From contig JBCCFC010000391.1 in the NCBI GenBank assembly GCA_039029935.1, forward strand, positions 1 to 10,345: DNA of 10,345 nucleotides. The letters run 5' to 3'. A model generated the notes under the pieces. It made no database searches and was not told where the DNA came from. It was given only the letters and a program-made list of their open reading frames with translations. Shown piece by piece: positions 7,496-10,345 of the stretch. Position numbers and translations under genes: made by a program. Each line of letters opens with the position of its first letter. The stretch's first letter is position 1. The DNA is from G039029935 sp039029935 (GTDB lineage: Bacteria; Chloroflexota; Anaerolineae; Caldilineales; Caldilineaceae).

Positions 7496-9018
7496 GCGTT
7501 GTTCCTCCTTCCTGAAAGAATGCTTGCACCCGCCATCAACAACCCCACCTCATCCATCGTTATCTCACTAGTCGGAAACACACCCATAATTTTTCCAGCA
7601 AAGATGACGGCAATCCGGTCAGCCAGTGCAAAAAGCTCATTCAACTCCTCCGAAATCAGCAAGATACCCACACCTTCCTCTGCTTGTTTCAGAAGCTGAC
7701 GATGCACATAAGCGATTGCACTCACATCCAGTCCACGTGTCGGTTGGCTGGCAATGATACATTTGGGTTGTTGCGATAGTTCTCTAGCGAGAATCAATTT
7801 TTGTAGATTCCCCCCAGAGAGATGATTGGCGGGTGTCTGAGTGGCGGGTGTGGTGATATCAAAGCGGTCGATAGCTTCTGCTGTCCGCTGTGTCATCGCA
7901 CGACGCCGAAGAAAACCTCTTTGTTGAAATGCTGCCCGGCGATGTTGCCCCAATATGAAGTTTTCATCGACACCTAAATCCAACACCAGCCCTTCATGCA
8001 ACCGATCCTGTGGAACGCTGGCAACACCGTGTTCGATACGCTCGGGTGGCGACAGATTGGTGATATCCCGCCCATCCAGCTTCACTGTGCCAGAAATAAC
8101 CCTACACACACCGATCAATGCTTCAAACAATGCCCGTTGTCCATTGCCTGCAACACCAGCCAGTCCCAAAATCTCACCTTTGTGGAGCGTCAATGATAGG
8201 TCGTGTAATACCCGTTGTTCTCGGCTATTCTGTACATATAAATTGCGGATAGTGAGCAAGGGCGCATTGATCTGCGCATCGGCCCGCGTTATCTGAAAAT
8301 CCATATCCCGTCCAACCATCAGGCGCGCCAAATCAAGCTGGGATACATCTACCGTGTTGACTGTGCCAACATGTTTCCCCTTGCGTAAGATGGTTACACG
8401 GTCGGAGACTGCCTTGATCTCGTGTAGCTTGTGGGTGATCAACAAAATGGAGAGGCCATCTGCTTTCATTTGACGTAGAATGGTGAAAAGGCGTTCGGTT
8501 TCCTGTGGTGTCAATACGGCGGTGGGTTCATCCAGAATCAACAACCGAGCCTCCATATATAATGCTTTGAGAATTTCTACCCATTGCTGTTCGCCAACGG
8601 AGAGTTGCCCAACTTTTGCATGAAGATCAAGCTGGATATCATAGGATGCACAGATTAACTGGACGGTTGCTGCTGCGGCTTTTAAATTGAGGTAAAAGGT
8701 GGATGATGTGCCAACAACAATGTTTTCAATGACAGAGAGCGAGGGGACCAGCACAAAATGTTGGTGAACCATGCCGATCCCTTGGGCAATCGCATCGCTG
8801 GGTGAGTTCAGTATTACCCGCTCGCCATTGAATAAGAGTTCTCCTGAGTCCGGCTGTCGATAGCCATAAAGAATTTCCGCCAAGGTAGATTTCCCTGCAC
8901 CATTTTCGCCCAAGAGTGCAAGAATTTCGCCTCTATGGATAGTGATGGAGATATTGTCGTTGGCAGTGACACTGGCAAAGTACTTGGTGATGTTTGTTGT
9001 CTCGAGTAAAACGTCCAT
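7492..9018 (-). CDS. ABC transporter ATP-binding protein (double ATPase) of a BMP-type importer
   Basis: A 508-residue cytoplasmic protein with two fused nucleotide-binding domains, as in RbsA/NupO/YufO transporters. Domain 1 (about 4-240) has Walker A GENGAGKS (37-44), signature LSVGEQQ (139-145), Walker B LLILDEP (159-165) and the switch histidine at 196 (LLITHKLHE). Domain 2 (about 254-500) has the degenerate nucleotide site usual for this family: GVAGNGQRAL instead of a Walker A lysine motif (from 288), LSGGNLQK (400-407), and IIASQPTRGLDVSA in the Walker B region. It lies 23 bp downstream of the binding-protein gene and energises the two following permeases. The ATG at 9016-9018 has only a weak ribosome site (GTAAG-like), which suggests coupling to the preceding gene. 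No nearer in-frame start is better. Confidence 0.95.
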   Translation of the reverse strand: MDVLLETTNITKYFASVTANDNISITIHRGEILALLGENGAGKSTLAEILYGYRQPDSGELLFNGERVILNSPSDAIAQGIGMVHQHFVLVPSLSVIENIVVGTSSTFYLNLKAAAATVQLICASYDIQLDLHAKVGQLSVGEQQWVEILKALYMEARLLILDEPTAVLTPQETERLFTILRQMKADGLSILLITHKLHEIKAVSDRVTILRKGKHVGTVNTVDVSQLDLARLMVGRDMDFQITRADAQINAPLLTIRNLYVQNSREQRVLHDLSLTLHKGEILGLAGVAGNGQRALFEALIGVCRVISGTVKLDGRDITNLSPPERIEHGVASVPQDRLHEGLVLDLGVDENFILGQHRRAAFQQRGFLRRRAMTQRTAEAIDRFDITTPATQTPANHLSGGNLQKLILARELSQQPKCIIASQPTRGLDVSAIAYVHRQLLKQAEEGVGILLISEELNELFALADRIAVIFAGKIMGVFPTSEITMDEVGLLMAGASILSGRRNNA

Positions 9019-9041
9019 ATGGTTACTTAACTTACAGGGTA

Positions 9042-10130
9042 TTACTCAGACACCGCCATCTCCTCATCAAGCAGCACTTCCAACTCACCAGCCATAATCG
9101 CGGTCCGCGCTTCTTCCACAGCCATTATCACTTCAACAGGCATCTCATCGGCCAAGTCATAAAACGAGGCAATATCACCAGCACCATCTTTCATGAGAAA
9201 GCGGGTAAAGTCAGTCGGTGCATTGAATGGCTCTCCAGACTCGCGATGTGCTTGCCATTCGTCAAGGATGTACATGATCGCTGGGTCCCAGAGCGCAACG
9301 GCACTGGACACCACAACCTCTGGTGATAGTGCTTCTTGGTCAGTTAAATGCCCATAGGCCATACACCCCAACTCTTGACATGCTTCAAAGGGACCAAAAC
9401 GTTCGGCGTAAATAAAATCGGCTCCGGCGGCGACCTGTGCTGCAGCGGCTTCCTTGGCCTTGGGTGGATCAAACCAACTTTCAATGTATGTCACCTTGAC
9501 CTGTGTTTCAGGGTTTGCGGCTTTGGCGCCTTGGATAAAGCCATTGATATCGCTGTTGACATCGCCTGTTGGGTATGCGGCCACGACGCCGACGACATCC
9601 GTTTCCGTCATCATCCCTGCCGTGATGCCCAATAGATAGGCAGGCTCATGCACGTTCATATAGAGCCAGTAGACATTCTCGCCAAAGCCCTCGTTGCCAG
9701 AACCTGTCAGCACCCATTGGATGTCTGGGAATTCTTGATAGAGATTTTTGACCTGATCCGAGAAGGTGCTATGTGCCCAGATGATTTCATATTTGCCTGT
9801 CTCGGCAAAGGTCCGCAGTGCTTGCTCGGCTTCGGCCCCAAAGAGATTCTCCGCATAGTCATAGGTAATCGTCAAGCCGTCAGGCTGTTCTGCAATCACA
9901 CGATCAAACCCACTCAACAGCGATAGATTCCAAGGCTCCTCCAGCGGGCTGATAAAGACAATGGCAACATTTACTTCATCCAACGTCTCAGTATCCAACG
10001 TCTCAGTTGCATTCTCTTCGATTGCTGGGGACGCTGGGGCAATACATCCCACCAAAACACTCGTCAATATAGCCAAAGCGATCCAGATAGACCAGGCTCG
10101 ATTTTTATACACGTTCTTAAGCACTCCCAC
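9042..10130 (-). CDS. BMP-family substrate-binding lipoprotein of an ABC importer
   Basis: A 362-residue extracytoplasmic solute receptor of the BMP (PnrA-like) family, predicted to bind a nucleoside or related compound. A basic N-terminus and hydrophobic stretch (14-27) end in the lipobox LVGC with Cys29 as the lipidated residue. An acidic linker (about 36-52) then leads to the binding domain. Family segments include HEPAYLLGITAGMMT (161-175), NGFIQGAKAANPETQVKV (196-213) and ESWFDPPKAKEAAAAQ (217-232). The usual BMP phrase around DDKSFN is replaced by ISPLEEPWNLS (60-70), as in divergent members, so the ligand may differ from purine nucleosides. The GTG at 10128-10130 has no clear ribosome site; the GTG at 10110-10112 lies 11 bases after GGGAG and would leave a normal signal peptide, so it may be the true start. 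First gene of the operon. Confidence 0.92.
   Translation of the reverse strand: MGVLKNVYKNRAWSIWIALAILTSVLVGCIAPASPAIEENATETLDTETLDEVNVAIVFISPLEEPWNLSLLSGFDRVIAEQPDGLTITYDYAENLFGAEAEQALRTFAETGKYEIIWAHSTFSDQVKNLYQEFPDIQWVLTGSGNEGFGENVYWLYMNVHEPAYLLGITAGMMTETDVVGVVAAYPTGDVNSDINGFIQGAKAANPETQVKVTYIESWFDPPKAKEAAAAQVAAGADFIYAERFGPFEACQELGCMAYGHLTDQEALSPEVVVSSAVALWDPAIMYILDEWQAHRESGEPFNAPTDFTRFLMKDGAGDIASFYDLADEMPVEVIMAVEEARTAIMAGELEVLLDEEMAVSE
9978..10007. repeat. 15-bp in-frame tandem duplication in the lipoprotein linker
   Basis: atccaacgtctcagt occurs twice in a row (9978-9992 and 9993-10007). On the minus strand it encodes TETLD twice, in the acidic linker just after the lipid-anchored cysteine, so it changes linker length without breaking the frame. 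Confidence 0.95.
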
Positions 10131-10153
10131 TCATTTTGATTTTTTTATTGGAC

Positions 10154-10345
10154 AGGAAAGCAGAAACCAGTAACACAGATTGGTTATCTGTGACGCAGGT
10201 AGCCAACCTGCGATACTCTCCTTTGTCGTTGCATAGGAAAGTTAGAAACCAGTATCACAGATTGATTATCTGTGACGCAGGTAGCCAACCTGTGATACTC
10301 TCCTTTGTCGTTGCATAGGAAAGCAGAAACCAGTATCACAGATTG
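10154..10345. repeat. 81/82-bp tandem repeat array made of palindromes
   Basis: Near-identical units start at 10154, 10235 and 10317 with aggaaag; the third is cut by the window end. Each unit contains two hairpins: cacagat/atctgtg (10174-10180 with 10186-10192 in unit 1), then cgcaggt/acctgcg (10194-10200 with 10206-10212). In unit 2 an outer stem agtatcacag (10251-10260) also pairs perfectly with ctgtgatact (10290-10299). The array lies directly upstream of the importer operon, where a promoter is expected. It may be an operator array or a REP/BIME-like repeat. I saw no coding sequence and no confident promoter in 10131-10345. Confidence 0.9.

Noticed and set aside
9648..9926. 92-codon plus-strand frame opposite the binding-protein gene
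   Set aside because: Antisense shadow of a clear BMP-family lipoprotein, with no start-site support.
10154..10345. CRISPR array
   Set aside because: The whole 81/82-bp unit is repeated, including what would be the spacers, and each unit contains several palindromes. No cas gene is present.

Overview
The window looks like a bacterial chromosome segment of moderate GC content, with two sets of genes that converge near position 5,100-5,420. The gene set (a BMP-type ABC importer, a sugar-isomerase and Gfo/Idh/MocA pair, a HicAB module) and the many short palindromic intergenic repeats would fit a free-living heterotroph such as a member of the Chloroflexota. No rRNA or other marker gene is present, so that placement is only an impression.

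Plus strand, 1-5,090. A 9-bp tandem repeat and two candidate promoters lead into an acyl-CoA ligase of the AMP-forming superfamily (270-1895). Next comes a HicAB-type toxin-antitoxin module. The toxin gene carries an insertion: its original first codons lie at 1938-1985 and its body at 2112-2339. Between them sits a 127-bp segment with 18-bp imperfect terminal inverted repeats, flanked by a 20-bp direct duplication. The segment ends in an in-frame ATG that could restart the toxin. The antitoxin overlaps the toxin stop by ATGA. Two catabolic-type genes follow, each with a good ribosome binding site: a xylose-isomerase-like TIM-barrel sugar isomerase/epimerase (2770-3765) and a Gfo/Idh/MocA NAD(P)-dependent oxidoreductase (3894-5090). 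They are separated by a hairpin-forming short-repeat element related to the interior of the toxin-gene insertion.

Convergence zone, 5,091-5,419. No convincing gene lies here. It holds four palindromes, including a perfect 13-bp stem suited to a bidirectional terminator or a REP-like element, and a possible decayed reading frame on the minus strand.

Minus strand, 10,130 down to 5,420. This is a complete BMP-family ABC importer operon in the order lipoprotein binding protein, double ATPase, permease 1, permease 2, the same order as the nucleoside importers of Firmicutes (yufNOPQ/nup type). The genes are tightly packed: a 23-bp gap, then a 49-bp gap filled by a possible 18-codon coupling ORF, then an 8-bp overlap. 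Upstream of the operon is an 81/82-bp tandem repeat array built from palindromes, which runs off the end of the window.

Taken together, the window suggests uptake of a nucleoside or related sugar compound on one strand and oxidation or isomerisation of a sugar or cyclitol plus acyl activation on the other. The link between the two strands is inference only.
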